Assembly: GCA_037044905.1 (NCBI GenBank)
Contig: JBAOKB010000077.1
Coordinates: 496,001 to 560,000, forward strand
Reading direction: 5' to 3'
DNA from: Hortaea werneckii
Taxonomy: Eukaryota > Ascomycota > Dothideomycetes > Mycosphaerellales > Teratosphaeriaceae
DNA length: 64,000 bases
Below the pieces are notes generated by a model. The model saw only the letters and a list, made by a program, of their open reading frames with translations, made no database searches and was not told the origin of the DNA. The translations under genes and the position numbers were made by a program. Positions 1 through 11,344 of this stretch are shown here, piece after piece; positions within the stretch are counted from its first letter, which is position 1; the number at the start of each line of letters is the position of its first letter.

Positions 1-838
1 GGCGAAGTGAAGAAGGAAGTTGGGGAGCAAGAGGCTGTTTGTCTTTCCTTCGATGTTGTCGAAACGCAAGTGAAGGCAAAGCCGGGCAGAAGACGAGCTT
101 GAGGAAATGGAATAGACCCAATTCTTCGAACTGGCAGGAATGATGTGACTTGTCTGCTGAACTCCAGGTAGGTAGATCCCGTGGAAGAAAGGAAGCGACA
201 AAGCAGTACAAGTGGAAGTCACTAACAGTCCAAGTCACTTATTTCATAGTTCCTGGCCAGCGTTACAGGAACGATGTTTACTGTACTGCACGGCTTCTCA
301 TCAGCAGATCTCCAGAGTTGAGAATGGGAAGGATCAAGATGAAGACAAGCGAAAGTGCAAATGCCAAAACCCGGGACATCAGGTGAGAGCGAACGATCTT
401 TTCTCATTGTCGCTACCCATCATACTACTACATCAAAATGCGCCGGAACGCAATTGCAGTCAAAAGCTGCAACATCCATCGTCATCATCATCGTCAATTT
501 TTCAACATGGACACAACCGCCCATGCTCCTCACCTTCCACCCTTTTCCTCCAAAACGACCGCCGTTGAGGCGTTCGATACCAAAAATGATCGTTGAGATC
601 ATTTTTCGAAACTTTTTTGGTTTGCCCAATAGGCACAAATTTCCCAAACCAATTTTTGTTGAACTCCACGCTAAAAAGTTTTGTCATCCCAAGTTAATAG
701 GGGGGTATCATGTTGAATTCTCATCCATCCGTCCCACCACACCGTGTAAAGCAAAGTTATAGTGCGGCAGTTGAAGTGCTGCACTCATACGTCCGAAACG
801 CCATCACCCCATGCATTTCACCGCGATGGTGAAGTCGT
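1..838. other. intergenic, downstream of MET6
   Basis: No gene can be supported here. The open frames of 60-135 codons overlap each other and their translations are low-complexity, with no recognisable motif. A perfect 10-bp inverted repeat with a 5-nt loop lies at 582-606. The segment is the 3' flank of MET6, which is transcribed leftward. Confidence 0.5.
582..606. repeat. short perfect inverted repeat
   Basis: The arms AAAAATGATC (582-591) and GATCATTTTT (597-606) are exact reverse complements separated by GTTGA. As RNA this would form a weak AU-rich hairpin, about 230 nt past the MET6 stop. A role in 3' end formation is possible but unproven. Confidence 0.5.
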
Positions 839-3298
839 TTATTTGTTGTACTGCTGCCTGTAGGCCTGGGCGGCAGCGACCATGTTGGACAGAGCTTCCT
901 TGGTCTCCTTCCACTGGCGGGTCTTCAGACCGCAGTCAGGGTTGATCCAGAGCTGGTCAGGCTTGAGGTACTGCAACATCTCCGAGACGCGGTCCTTGAT
1001 CTCCTGCTCGGAAGGAACACGAGGAGAGTGGATGTCGTAGACACCTGGGCCAATGTGGCGAGGGTAGGCCTCATCGATGAAGACCTTGAGCAGCTTGGCG
1101 TCCGACTTGCTGTTCTCAATGGAGAGCACATCAGCGTCAAGGGCAGCAATGGCGTGGAAGAAGTCCTGGAACTCGGAGTAGCAGAAGTGAGAGTGGATCT
1201 GGGTAGAGTCCTCGACACCAGCAGTCGAGAGCTTGAAGCTGTCCACAGCCCAGCTCAGGTACTTCTCACGCTCAGAGCCAGCGCGCAGGGGCAGACCCTC
1301 ACGGAGAGCCGGCTCGTCGACCTGGATGACGTAGATGCCAGCCTTCTCAAGGTCAACAACCTCGTCACGCAGAGCGAGAGCGAGCTGCTGAGCCTGAACG
1401 GACTGGTGAACATCGTCACGCGGGAACGACCAGCGCAAGCAGGTGATGGGACCAGTAAGCATACCCTTCATGGGCTTCTTGGAGACGGAGGCGGCGTACT
1501 TGCTCTCCTTGACGGTCATCGGGGCCGGGCGCGAGACGTCACCGACAATGATCGGAGGACGCACGCAACGGGAGCCGTAGGACTGCACCCAAGCGTGGGT
1601 AGTGAAGACGTAGCCGTCAAGGCGCTCACCGAAGTACTGCACCATGTCGTTACGCTCCGGCTCACCGTGCACGTAGACATCAAGCTCAAGCTCGTCCTGG
1701 ATGGCGATAACGTCACGGATCTCCTTCTCAATGAACTCCTCGTACTCCTTAGGAGTGATCTCACCCTTGGTGAACTTGTTACGCATGATACGGATGTCCT
1801 TGGTCTGAGGGAAGGAACCAATGGTGGTGGTCGGGAACATGGGGAGGGAGAGGTGGGTCTTCTGAGCAGCGTAACGGGTAGGGAAGCCAGACTTGCGCTC
1901 GTACATGGCCTTGCTGACAGCCTCCTGCCTCTTCTTGACCTCTGGGTTGTTGGTGCGCTTGGAGGTAGCGCGGGACTGCATGCTCTTGGCGTTGGCGTCG
2001 AGCTCAGCCTTGACGGAGGCAGGACCCTCAGTGACGGCCTTGGCGATGATGGCAACCTCCTTCGCCTTCTCGCAGGCGAAAGCGAACCAGTCCTTGACCT
2101 CGGCGTCGAGGTTCTTCTCGCTCTCGAGAGTGTGAGGGGTGTGAAGCAGAGAGCTGCTGGTGCCAACAATGACACGCTCCTTGCCGAGCTTCTGGATGGC
2201 GGTCTCGACGATCTCGACCGAGTTCTTCATGTTGTTCTTCCAGATGTTACGGCCGTCGACGACACCAGCAGACAGAACCTGCTTCGGGCCAAGGGTCTCA
2301 ATGACCTTGTCGAGCTGCTCCGGGTGACGGACCAGGTCAACGTGGAAGGCGTAGGTGCCCTGCAGAGAGGACTTGATGACGTCCAGGTTGTGGACGACGT
2401 CACCGAAGTAGGTGGCGAGGACGAGCTGAGGACCGCTGCTGCCCTGCAGAGCAGCGAGCTTCTCGTAGGCAGGCTTGAAAGCGTTCCTGGTCTTGGCCGG
2501 CAGGTCGAAGACAAGGACGGGCTCGTCGATCTGGACGGTCTCAGCGCCAGCGCTCTTGAGCTGCTTGAGGAGGTCCTCGTAGACTGGGAGGAGCTTGTCC
2601 AGGAGCGTGATGGGGTCGACGCTCTGGCCTCTGTCGGCCTTGCCGAGGTGGAGGAAGGAGACGGGACCGAGGACGACTGGCCTGGTGGTGATGCCGGCGT
2701 CCTTGGCCTCCTTGAAGTGCCTGACGGCCTTGGGCTGGTCTGCCAGCTTGAAGGTCTGGTTGTCCTGGAGGGTAGGCTTGACGTAGTGGTAGTTCGAGTC
2801 GAACCACTTCACCATCTCCAAGCTGGGCACGTCAATGCCGTCTTTCTGGTGGCCTCTGCCCATGGCAAAGTACTCGTCGAGGGTGTTGAGGCCATGCTTG
2901 CTGTAACGCTCCGGAATGGCGTTGAACATCTGGATGTGGTCAAGGACCTGGTCGTAGTAGGCAAAGTCGTTGCTGGGGATGACGTCGACACCAGCATCCT
3001 TCTGGATCTTCCAGTGCTCGAGTCTCAGACGCTTGCCCTCAGCACGGAGCTCGTCCTGGGACAGCTTGCCACCCCAGTAGGCCTCGGTGGCCTTCTTCAG
3101 GTCACGCAGCTTACCCATACGCGGGAAGCCGAGGACGGAGGATTGAACCTGTGAAGGCATTCCGGTCAGCATTGGCAATTTTCCTGATCAGGTTGCCGTT
3201 GGTGTGCCACCTCTTGGGTATGCCACCTCGAGTCATGGGCGGGATGGTGGGATGGTGGGGTTTCCAGAGTCCCTTTGAACAGGCATTGTACTTACCAT
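839..3298 (-). CDS. MET6: cobalamin-independent methionine synthase
   Basis: Transfers a methyl group from 5-methyltetrahydropteroyl-glutamate to homocysteine, the last step of methionine synthesis, in the cytosol. Two exons: exon 1 is only the start codon (3298-3296), followed by an intron 3295-3149 (147 nt, GTAAGT donor, ACAG acceptor), and exon 2 runs 3148-839. The join gives M-VQSSVLGFPRMG, the family's usual N-terminus, and a 770-residue protein of normal length with no frame break. The C-terminal barrel shows zinc-ligand motifs HSHFC and NPDCGLKTR. Reading straight back from exon 2 would instead add a short extension encoded by the intron 3' end; homology favours the spliced start. Upstream there is a purine-rich tract (pyrimidine-rich on the coding strand), a TATA-like palindrome and a GTCACGTGAC site. 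Confidence 0.96.
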
Positions 3299-4802
3299 CT
3301 TGACTGTAGTTCTCGATCAGACTGGCTAGGGTATTCAGTGCAGTCTCTCGAAGAGGAGTGAGGGTGAGTGAAGGAGGAAAGGAGGATGAGAGGATGAGGG
3401 TGAGGAAGAAAGAAGAGCGAGAGGGATGAGGGATGGTGGGGTTTCTCTGAGATTGTCCCCAGAGTTTTCCAGTCTAGCCGCCGACGCCGACGCTCGGACA
3501 GTTGGCGCAATCCGGTTTCCCCGACGATTCCCCGCCAACTGGTTGGTGGCCGAAGACGGGCTCGCCATGTAGAACAATACTATAGGTACCTGTAGGTATA
3601 TATATACAAAACGCCGCGGTCAGAAGGAATGCCCAATTTCTGAACACCCCGTAAACCTACAGGCTAAGGTCACCATAGACATATACCAGCCTTAGGCGGC
3701 ATGTTCGCACCGGCTTTGTCGTCTGATCGCTCAATCGGACAATATGTCACGTGACGAATGACAAGTTTCTACATGTTTCATTTCAATCACTCACACTCTT
3801 TTCCAAACCCCGCTATAAGAAGTCCAGTCTGGGCAAAGGAGCCTACTCCCTTGGAAGAAGTGCAGAAGTACCTGGTACCGCCAACCATGCTACCCAACAC
3901 CACACCGCTCTTTCCGAAAGAAGCAGTTCGGATACGCTATCCACTTCGTCAGCTCTTTGGGTATGCGTCCCTGTTGTTGTGGTACTGCGGTTATCCATTG
4001 AGCTAGATAAATCCCAGCCAAGATGTGATTATGTAGCAGCAGGAGACCAGCACTCCTTTTCCCCATGGATGTAAATTTCACGCGTATACATCAAGCTCGC
4101 GCCAATCCCATTTATCGTGATCACAGCAAAGTCCCCATCCATGTTGTTGGCGGCGATGGGCGCGTTCGTGGGCGGGGGGTTGGACGGGGTCCATTGGCCT
4201 AGCGGGCGAGGGGGGGGAAAGTAGTGGATCGAGGGTTTGTCGCGATTGCTTGCAAGTTAACAGCAACAGCAGGATGAAATAGCGAGTAGGAGGGTGTGGA
4301 TTCTCCCCTGGTTTTGAAGTGAACTGTAGAAGACAAAACCGGTCACATTGCTGAGTGCTGGGCTGTACCGATCGATACGGTGGATACTTAGACAGATGAA
4401 GCAAAATTCATCCCTAGACCTCTCGCTCCCGCCGGGCAGTAGCCCATACTAAACGCTCTCAAACTCTATGGCATCCTTTATGGTCTCGTTATGAGACAAC
4501 AAGTCGTGAGAAGATTTCCACATTGTCCCGTATCGGAATCGAGAATCGATATGCTGCCCCATCAGATTTTCATAGATGTCTGCATACTTGGGCACAAAAA
4601 GACAGACACCCGACTTGTCGCTATTTCGCCTGCCATCTCTTTACTCCACTGAGACAGACAAGTCTTCCGGCACTGATTCCTCCCCTTGGAATTCTCCCGC
4701 ATAAGCCCAATCCCTCTCTCCCTTCAAACGCACCACAACGGATCCTCGACTAACCCCCGCATCCATGTCAAACACCAACATGATGAGCCGGGAAAAAATG
4801 CA
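3299..4802. other. MET6 promoter region and intergenic space
   Basis: No gene supported. At 3352-3440 the plus strand is almost pure purine, so the MET6 strand has a long C/T-rich leader typical of well-expressed fungal genes. Further up are the TATA-like palindrome GTATATATATAC (3596-3607) and the E-box palindrome at 3746. The rest, up to the COX18 stop, holds only short unconvincing open frames. Confidence 0.6.
3746..3755. promoter_or_regulatory. Cbf1-type E-box palindrome upstream of MET6
   Basis: GTCACGTGAC is a 10-bp palindrome containing TCACGTGA, the core recognised by Cbf1 (with Met4/Met28) in yeast sulphur-metabolism promoters. It lies about 450 bp upstream of the MET6 start codon. 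The motif is seen; binding is inferred from the gene's role. Confidence 0.45.
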
Positions 4803-6131
4803 CTACTGATTAATCCACTCCTTCCGAACCTTCAACCTCAACGGCCGCCGACAAGGCTGGATCCCCGCCCCACCTGCCACACCACCACCACGGGCCATCA
4901 TCTTCCGATACACCCACAGCTTCTGCAGCTGCGTGACAGCCGAGCTGGACGCGATGTACAGCACGATAGCGGCCGGGAACTGCAGAGCGGCGAGCCAGAA
5001 GGGGAACAGGATGCTGAGCTGGAGACGTTGAAGGTTGGTGATGCGGGGGAGGAGGCGGAAGGGCGGGGTAGTCGGAAGGGGAGGTTGTTGTTGTTGCTGG
5101 ATTGGCGAAGATGAAGAAGAAGGAGAGGGAGAGGGAGAAGTAGAAGGAGCCGACGGTTTAGCGGCAGGAGAATTGCGAGGTTTGGTGAGGGATTGGCCGG
5201 GTCTGAAGACGATCCCGGACGCGATGACGAGGACGAGGGATGTCGGGAGGATGAAGGAGGTGTCGGAGAGAGTGAGGTCAAGACACCAGGGGAGGCCCTC
5301 GAGCTGTAGTGAGGGGTCAAAGGAGGCGCTGTAAGCCGTCGGCGCCGGGGGAAGGTCCTGCGCGGCTTGTTGGAGCTGGGCGAAGTCCACCGTGACATTT
5401 CCATCGGCGTCGGTGACCATAGCCGCGCGGAGCTGATCCTCGCTCAATCCGCGGGCGGCTGCCGCGCTGCCCTCTCCGCTCGCGGCTGCCGATTCAGGAG
5501 ATGGACTCGGAGCTTTGCCAAACAACGCTTCCCGCATTTTCTCAAAGGGATGCAGGACCAATGGCAGGAGCCCCTCGCGACTCCCGCATCGCATCCGGAC
5601 CGCCTCCGTCACAGCAATCAGAAAACCAAAGTTCACCAGCCAGCCAGCTCGGTCTCGGAACCGCCATATTCCAAACTGCTTTTCCAGGGTGCGGAACTCA
5701 TTTCGACGGGTTAAATACCCCTTCACAGCTACGAAGAAGGGCCGGAGGAAGGGGGGTGTTCGCCGGCGTGTTTGCTCTGCCTCGGGACTGTTGAGCTGCC
5801 TTGTTGTGCGGGCGGCGACGACCGGGACCAGGTTGGCTTGGAGGCCTTGCTTGCGGCGGTCGTTCCGGGCGGAGAGGTAGTAGAGGAGGGAGCTGCGCAC
5901 GACGAGGGCGGTGGCGGGGAGGACGGCATACCAGGGGAGGCCGAGGGAGGTGTGGAGAAGGTCGAGCAGGTAGGATGGGGGTGTGACGGCGAGGTCGACG
6001 AGAGTGAAGGGAGCGGAGGTGGAGGTGAAGGAGCGCTGGGCGGTGGTGGCTTGGAAGGCGGAGACGGGGAGGGCGGGCGGAAGGTGGAAGAGAGAGGGGC
6101 GGAGAGCGCGGGTGCGGAGCGGAGTGGCCAT
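4803..6131 (-). CDS. COX18: Cox18/Oxa2 mitochondrial inner-membrane insertase
   Basis: A single-exon protein of 442 residues of the YidC/Oxa1/Alb3 family. Cox18 exports the C-terminal tail of cytochrome oxidase subunit 2 across the inner membrane. The N-terminus is rich in Arg, Ser and Thr and lacks acids, as expected of a mitochondrial presequence. It is followed by the family segment around residues 55-75 (LLHTSLGLPWYAVLPATALV) and hydrophobic segments near residues 165, 285 and 380. A low-complexity Ser/Pro/Gln insert lies at about 315-350. The basic tail CRRPLRLKVRKEW resembles fungal Cox18 ends. No frame break. It could be confused with Oxa1, but the short spacing after the presequence and the divergent core favour Cox18. 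It is divergent from ALG11. Confidence 0.85.
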   Translation of the reverse strand: MATPLRTRALRPSLFHLPPALPVSAFQATTAQRSFTSTSAPFTLVDLAVTPPSYLLDLLHTSLGLPWYAVLPATALVVRSSLLYYLSARNDRRKQGLQANLVPVVAARTTRQLNSPEAEQTRRRTPPFLRPFFVAVKGYLTRRNEFRTLEKQFGIWRFRDRAGWLVNFGFLIAVTEAVRMRCGSREGLLPLVLHPFEKMREALFGKAPSPSPESAAASGEGSAAAARGLSEDQLRAAMVTDADGNVTVDFAQLQQAAQDLPPAPTAYSASFDPSLQLEGLPWCLDLTLSDTSFILPTSLVLVIASGIVFRPGQSLTKPRNSPAAKPSAPSTSPSPSPSSSSSPIQQQQQPPLPTTPPFRLLPRITNLQRLQLSILFPFWLAALQFPAAIVLYIASSSAVTQLQKLWVYRKMMARGGGVAGGAGIQPCRRPLRLKVRKEWINQ

Positions 6132-6579
6132 TTTGCTGGTCCTCTTCAGAGTAGCGAGAGTGAGACCGCTACGGTCTTCCCAGTGCCTGGAAGGTTGTCT
6201 TGTGGTACTGAGTACTACTGCATGGACGCAGAGTGGATTGTATGCTTAGTCATTTGAGCTCCCACACGTGGAGCGTTTCAAGTTCCCCCTCCCGTCCCGA
6301 CTCGGACCGACGGGGAAGTGGGAAGAGCCGGCGCATGATGCAGTGGGGCACAGGGAGCGCACCTCATGATGGCATCCAGTCAGTCAGCTGCGGCATTCGG
6401 CGTTTGACGTTTGCTCAGAGCTGCTGCATACCTTATCCATACTGTAGATGATCGACAGGCGGACGACAGCAATTGACAGTCAGATCATGACGACCATGGA
6501 AAGATAGCCATCACCGCCTCTCCAACCAATCCCCACCGGCAGCACCATCATCACCACCACCACCAGCTGAACCCCCGCC
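6132..6579. other. divergent promoter COX18/ALG11
   Basis: About 450 bp between two divergent start codons. It contains a CACGTG core at 6266-6271 and a pyrimidine/CAC-rich leader before ALG11. No coding sequence seen. Confidence 0.6.
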
Positions 6580-8402
6580 ATGGCACTCCTCTTCACTATA
6601 CTAGTGCTGCTCCTCAGCACTGCAATCACCCTCTCCCTCGCTCCATATCTGTTCCGCTTCATCGGACGAGCCTTAGGCGCTCAACTCCGCAGCCGAACCC
6701 AACAACGCCGCGAGCTCCTACGCAACAGAGCGGCGGCCGAAGAGAAAGAGGAAGAAGCACAGCGGAAAGCGGCGACCCCAACACCACCAAGTCCCGCCAA
6801 GAACCGCAAGTCCTCCACCTCCCTAGACGACGACGATTGGGAGAAAGTGACTCCAAAAGATGTATCCGACACGCCTACCCCCCAAGGCCCTTCCACCACC
6901 GCCGACATTAAATCCAAAGATGCCTCTTTCGACGGCATCATCGCCTTCTTTCATCCCTTCTGCAATGCAGGCGGAGGCGGCGAGCGCGTCCTCTTCGCTG
7001 CAATTGAAGCAACGCAACTTCGATACCCCCAAGCACTTATCATAGTCTACACCGGAGACCACGACGCCTCCAAATCCCAGATCCTCACCAACGTCCGCAA
7101 CCGATTTAACATCCACCTCCGCCCCGCACGGATCCACTTCCTCTACCTCTCCACCCGCGACTGGGTCCTCGCATCCCGCTACCCGCGCTTCACCTTACTG
7201 GGCCAGAGTCTCGGCTCGCTCGTGCTGGGCTGGGACGCATTAGGGATGCTAGTCCCGGACATCTTCATCGACACAATGGGATACGCCTTCACACTAGGCC
7301 TCTGCAAATGGCTCTTCCCCACCTCGGTCGCAACAGGCGCCTACGTCCACTACCCGACCATCTCCACCGACATGCTCCGCAGCCTGCACAGCGAAGTCGA
7401 ATCGAACCAAGGCCTACACGCCGGCCTCGGCAAGGGCCTCCTCGGCAAAGGCAAGGAAATCTACTGGGAACTCTTCGCGAAACTCTACTCCCTCGTAGGC
7501 GGCAGCATCGACGTGGTCATGACCAACTCGACCTGGACCCAACGGCACATGCAAAGCCTCTGGCGCAACGCGCGCACGGCATCAGGAAAACCCGTGCGAT
7601 CGAGGTCGTCTATCCCCCTTGCGCCGTCGGCGAACTGCACGACCGCATCCCCGTCACGCTCGAAGGCGAATCTACCCAACGCAACAACAACATCCTCTAC
7701 ATTGCGCAATTCCGGCCCGAGAAATGCCACTCCGTCATCCTCGACGCCTTCTCCACTTTCCTCCAAACCCACCCCACCTCTCCCCACCTCCCAAATTGAT
7801 CCTCATCGGCTCCGTCCGCGACGACCAGGACGAGAAGCGCGTGTATAAACTGCGGCTCCAGGCCCAGCCCGTCAAGGACCGCGTCGAATTCGTCGTCAAT
7901 GCGCAATGGCCGCAGATTCTCGAGGCCCTGTGCACGAGCAGTGTGGGTGTGAATGGGATGTGGAACGAGCATTTCGGGATCGGGGTGGTGGAGTATCAGG
8001 CTGCGGGGTTGATTAGTGTGGTGAATGATTCCGGGGGACCCAAGGTGGATATTGTTGTTCCCGATGCGAAGGAGGGGAAACCTACTGGTGAGTTATTACC
8101 GCGCTTTTTTGTGTCATTGTTCATGTTTGGGTTTGACTATTGGTGCCATACTACCTCACCCCTTACCTTTCCCCCCTTCGCAAGGAAACCTCCCAGCTGA
8201 CCCAAAGGTCCCAAACATCAGGTTTCCACGCAACCACAGCGCAGGACTTCGCCACGGGCTTCGCCCAAGCCCTCTCCCTCTCCCCGGAGGAAGGTTCGCC
8301 ATGCGCGTCCGCGCCCGCGAGAGTAGTTGGCGGTTTAGCGAGAGAGTGTTTTCCGAGGCGTGGGTGCGGCAGGTGGAGGGCATGGTTGGGGTTTTGAGTT
8401 GA
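6580..8402 (+). CDS. ALG11: ALG11 alpha-1,2-mannosyltransferase (frame broken three times)
   Basis: Adds the fourth and fifth mannoses to the dolichol-linked oligosaccharide on the cytosolic face of the ER. A hydrophobic N-terminal anchor (residues 1-25) is followed by the ALG11 N-domain motif FFHPFCNAGGGGERVL and then a GT4 domain with YIAQFRPEKCHSVILDAF, LILIGSVRDD, VGVNGMWNEHFGIGVVEYQA and NDSGGPKVDIV. One intron at 8088-8221 (GTGAGT donor, TCAG acceptor) joins KPTG to FHATTAQDF. The frame must drop by one base at the CCC at 7591-7593, the CCC at 7790-7792 and the GG at 8289-8290; restoring one C, C and G gives a 563-residue protein of normal length. The gene is essential in most fungi, so I treat these as sequence errors, though a decaying copy cannot be excluded. 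Confidence 0.93.
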
Positions 8403-8513
8403 AAAGAAATATTTTTTCTTTTTTCTTTCTTTTTTTTTTTTTTCCGTGTTGATTTTCCCCCTTTGTGTCGGTCGGAAAGGGGGTAGGCTGTCCACTCCCC
8501 TGGTTGAAAGGGG

Positions 8514-8581
<68 letters not shown>

Positions 8582-9016
8582 CTTGGTAGGGCGGAGAGGG
8601 AAGAACGAGTCAATAGACGGAAGTTCCGAGGGGAACTGGGGGGGATGGGGAAGAAATAGAGGGCAGCAGGGGTATATAGGATAGAAAGGGCCTGGGTGCC
8701 GCTCAACATGTCCCACCCTACTTTCGCATCTCTCCTTCATTCTTCTTTCCCAGACATCCAGACCCTGCCTTCACTTTAGTCACTTTGCAAGAAAGACTTG
8801 GACGCGTGAAGCAGAAAATGGAACAATCTTGTTTTTACACATACACACAAAACTAAAGAAAATCATGAGGCTCCGTCCTCTTCTACTATTTACACCCATC
8901 TATAGAGATTTTGCCCCATGGCACGACTTTCAAATGGAATTAAGTATGGTTATCGAGCCAGATGAGAAAAGGACTCATCATCTTTTCTATCTTTCTTTGA
9001 AGGTGGCTTTTTTTCT
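8403..9016. other. convergent 3' region ALG11/GUT2
   Basis: No gene. Holds a T-rich stretch at 8408-8444, a long GA microsatellite (8513-8578) and A/T-rich sequence before the GUT2 stop. Confidence 0.7.
8513..8578. repeat. (GA)n microsatellite
   Basis: About 66 bp of alternating GA with one interruption (GAA near 8525) in the convergent 3' region. Likely length-polymorphic between strains. Confidence 0.95.
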
Positions 9017-11344
9017 TTATCTGTTAGCCGGGGACTCGACGCCCATGACAGGCTTCTCGGGGACGGAGAAGTTGGAGGAGCTCTGCGGCGGGGCGAACTT
9101 GGAGTCTGAGGCGAGGGTCTCGTCTGGCTTGTCTGTTTAGGCAGCAGTTAGCAAAGATGAACATCCCATCCCATATCAAAACCCTAGCATCCCTACAAGA
9201 TCAAGAAGGGGCTGGCAAGACATTGGCGAGAATCCAGAACAGCGTAAAAGACTTACCGTGACGGGCATACATGCCAAACTCCTCATCGACATACTGGCCG
9301 ACCTTACCCGCCGAGACTTCCTCGCGGGTGAGGCCCATCTTGGCCTTAGGCAGACCCATGGAGCCAAGGAAGGTCATGCCGTCCTTCCACTCCTCGGCCT
9401 TGCGGGCGTCGCTCCACTTGAGCTCCTCGCCCATGAGGTCGATGATCTCCGGCATGGCCTCGAGGGAGGCCTGGGCGTTGAGGAAGGAGAGGCGGGTGCG
9501 GCGGGCGATGAAGTCGACGACGTTCTGGCATACTCGTGGCGCACGGCGTAGCGGATCTCGCCGTCGACGTACGGGTACAGGGCGGAGATGCGCTTGCCGC
9601 GGACGGGGAAGCGGCGCTCCGTCGGCTCGCACAGGGAGGCGACCTTCCAGGCGCGGTCGCCGTACGAGGTGCAGAGGTGCTTGGCGACTTCGGTCTCGAT
9701 GCCGAAGTGCTGGACCAGGTTGATGTAGAGGGTCTTGGAGAAGCCGTGGGCGCCGATCAGACGGACCTTGTGCGTCTTGCAGCTGCCGTCGAGGGTCATC
9801 TCCTCGCGGTAGGGCTCCACGCCGGAGACGAGCGGTGGGTTGGCGACCGGGCGAGTCTGGATCGGGAATTCCTTCAGAGCTTCGTCGACGGCTTCCTCGG
9901 CCATCTGGCGGTAGGTGGTCCACTTGCCACCGGAGATGGTGAGCAGGCCGGAAGGAGAGGTGGTGACGAGGTGGTTACGGACGAGACCCTCGGACTTGGC
10001 CTTCTTCGGGTCGCGGACAAGCGGACGGATACCAGACCAGGCGGCGAGCACGTCACCGCGGCGAACGTTGATCTCCGGGTTCAAGTAGTGGCTGACTTCG
10101 CTGAGAATCCATTCGATCTCCTTCTCACCAGCCTGCGGGTTCTGCTCGATCTCGCAAGGGGCGTCGGTGGTACCGGCAATGGTGTTGCCCTGCCACGGAA
10201 GGAAGAAGATGACACGTCCGTCAGAGGTCTGTGGGTCAAGGAGACCCATGTCTGCGGGAGAGTAGTAACCGGGGAGGATAACGTGGACACCAGAGCTAGG
10301 AGCGACGATCTCCTGGACATCCTGATCGTCCATCTTGCGGATGGCGTCGGTGAATGGACCAGTCGCGTTGATGATACCCTTAGCCTTGATCGAGAACGAG
10401 TCGGGGTTGCTGTTGCCGTTCTTCAGGTCGATCATGTCACGGACCTGAGCACCGCAGAGTCTGCCGTTGGCATCCTTCTCGAGGCTAGTCACCTCAAGGT
10501 GGTTGACCATGGTAGCACCGTAAAGAGCAGCAGTCATAGCAAGCGAGATGTTCATCCGAGAGTCGTTGTGCGCACCGTCGTAGTAGACCAACGCACCCCA
10601 CAGGTTCTCCTTCTTGAGCATGGGGAACGCGTCGAGAGCCTTGCTACGGGTCAGGAAGTACGAGGACTCAATGTTTTCAGAACCAGCGAGGAAATCGTAG
10701 AACTTGGTGCCAGCCCAGAAGTAGGGGGCTTGCCACCAGGTCTTGACCGGAATCATAATCGGGAGCCATGAGGAGAGATGCGGGGCGGTATCCAAGAAGT
10801 AGCGACGCTCGCGGAGGGCTTCCCTCACGAGGTTGTATTGGTTGTAGTCCAGTTCCCAGACGGCCTTTTCGAGATATCTGACACCACCGTGCACCAGCTT
10901 GGTGGACTTGCTGCTCGTGCCGGAGGCGAAGTCATCGCGCTCGACACACGCGACCTTCAACCCTCTGGTGGCCGCATCGAGCGCCACACCGGCACCCGTC
11001 GCACCACCACCGATCACCAGCAGATCATACACATTGTCGTCGCCACCTTGCTCTTCCTGTCCGGTCAAAGCCCCAGCGATCTTGCTGCCGGCCTGCTTGA
11101 AGGCAGCGCCGGCGCTGGCCTTGAGGTCGGCAATCTGCTCCGCGCGAGTCTTCTCCTTGGGGAAGTCGGGGGCTCTGAAGACGCCACCCTCGCCGGAGGT
11201 GGGTGGCGGGACGTAGGCGGCCTCTAGGCCAGGAACATCCTTGGGCCGGTAGATTTGGTACAGAGTGCCGGCGCCGACAGCACCGGCGGCGGAGGCGTAG
11301 CCGAGGGCCTTGAGCACCCTCCCGCGCGTGATACGAGCGGCCAT
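9017..11344 (-). CDS. GUT2: mitochondrial FAD-linked glycerol-3-phosphate dehydrogenase (one frame break)
   Basis: Oxidises glycerol-3-phosphate to dihydroxyacetone phosphate at the inner mitochondrial membrane and passes electrons to ubiquinone. A short N-terminal membrane segment is followed by the FAD-binding motif VIGGGATGAG and ERDDFASGTSSKSTKLVHGGVRYL, then the DAO fold and the C-terminal cap domain (EIIDLMGEELKW). The frame breaks at the GG at 9527-9528 (plus strand); adding one base joins VRHEYA to QNVVDFIARRTRLSFLNAQ. A last intron at 9256-9133 (GTAAGT, CTAAC branch, ACAG) leads to a short final exon ending at TAA 9019-9017. The corrected length is about 734 residues. Confidence 0.95.

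Noticed and set aside
1028..3154. 708-codon open frame on the plus strand antisense to MET6
   Set aside because: Mirror of MET6 codon bias; the translation is a Leu/Val/Asp/Gly-rich string with no domain, while the opposite strand is a clear methionine synthase.
7308..7799. Separate short genes inside ALG11
   Set aside because: The frames carry successive ALG11 motifs, so they are pieces of one gene separated by single-base breaks.
8411..8740. Ser/Leu- or Arg/Glu-repeat proteins around the GA microsatellite
   Set aside because: Translations of a (GA)n repeat; not genes.
9536..10771. 411-codon plus-strand frame antisense to GUT2
   Set aside because: Same antisense codon-bias effect; no motif, and the minus strand is conserved.
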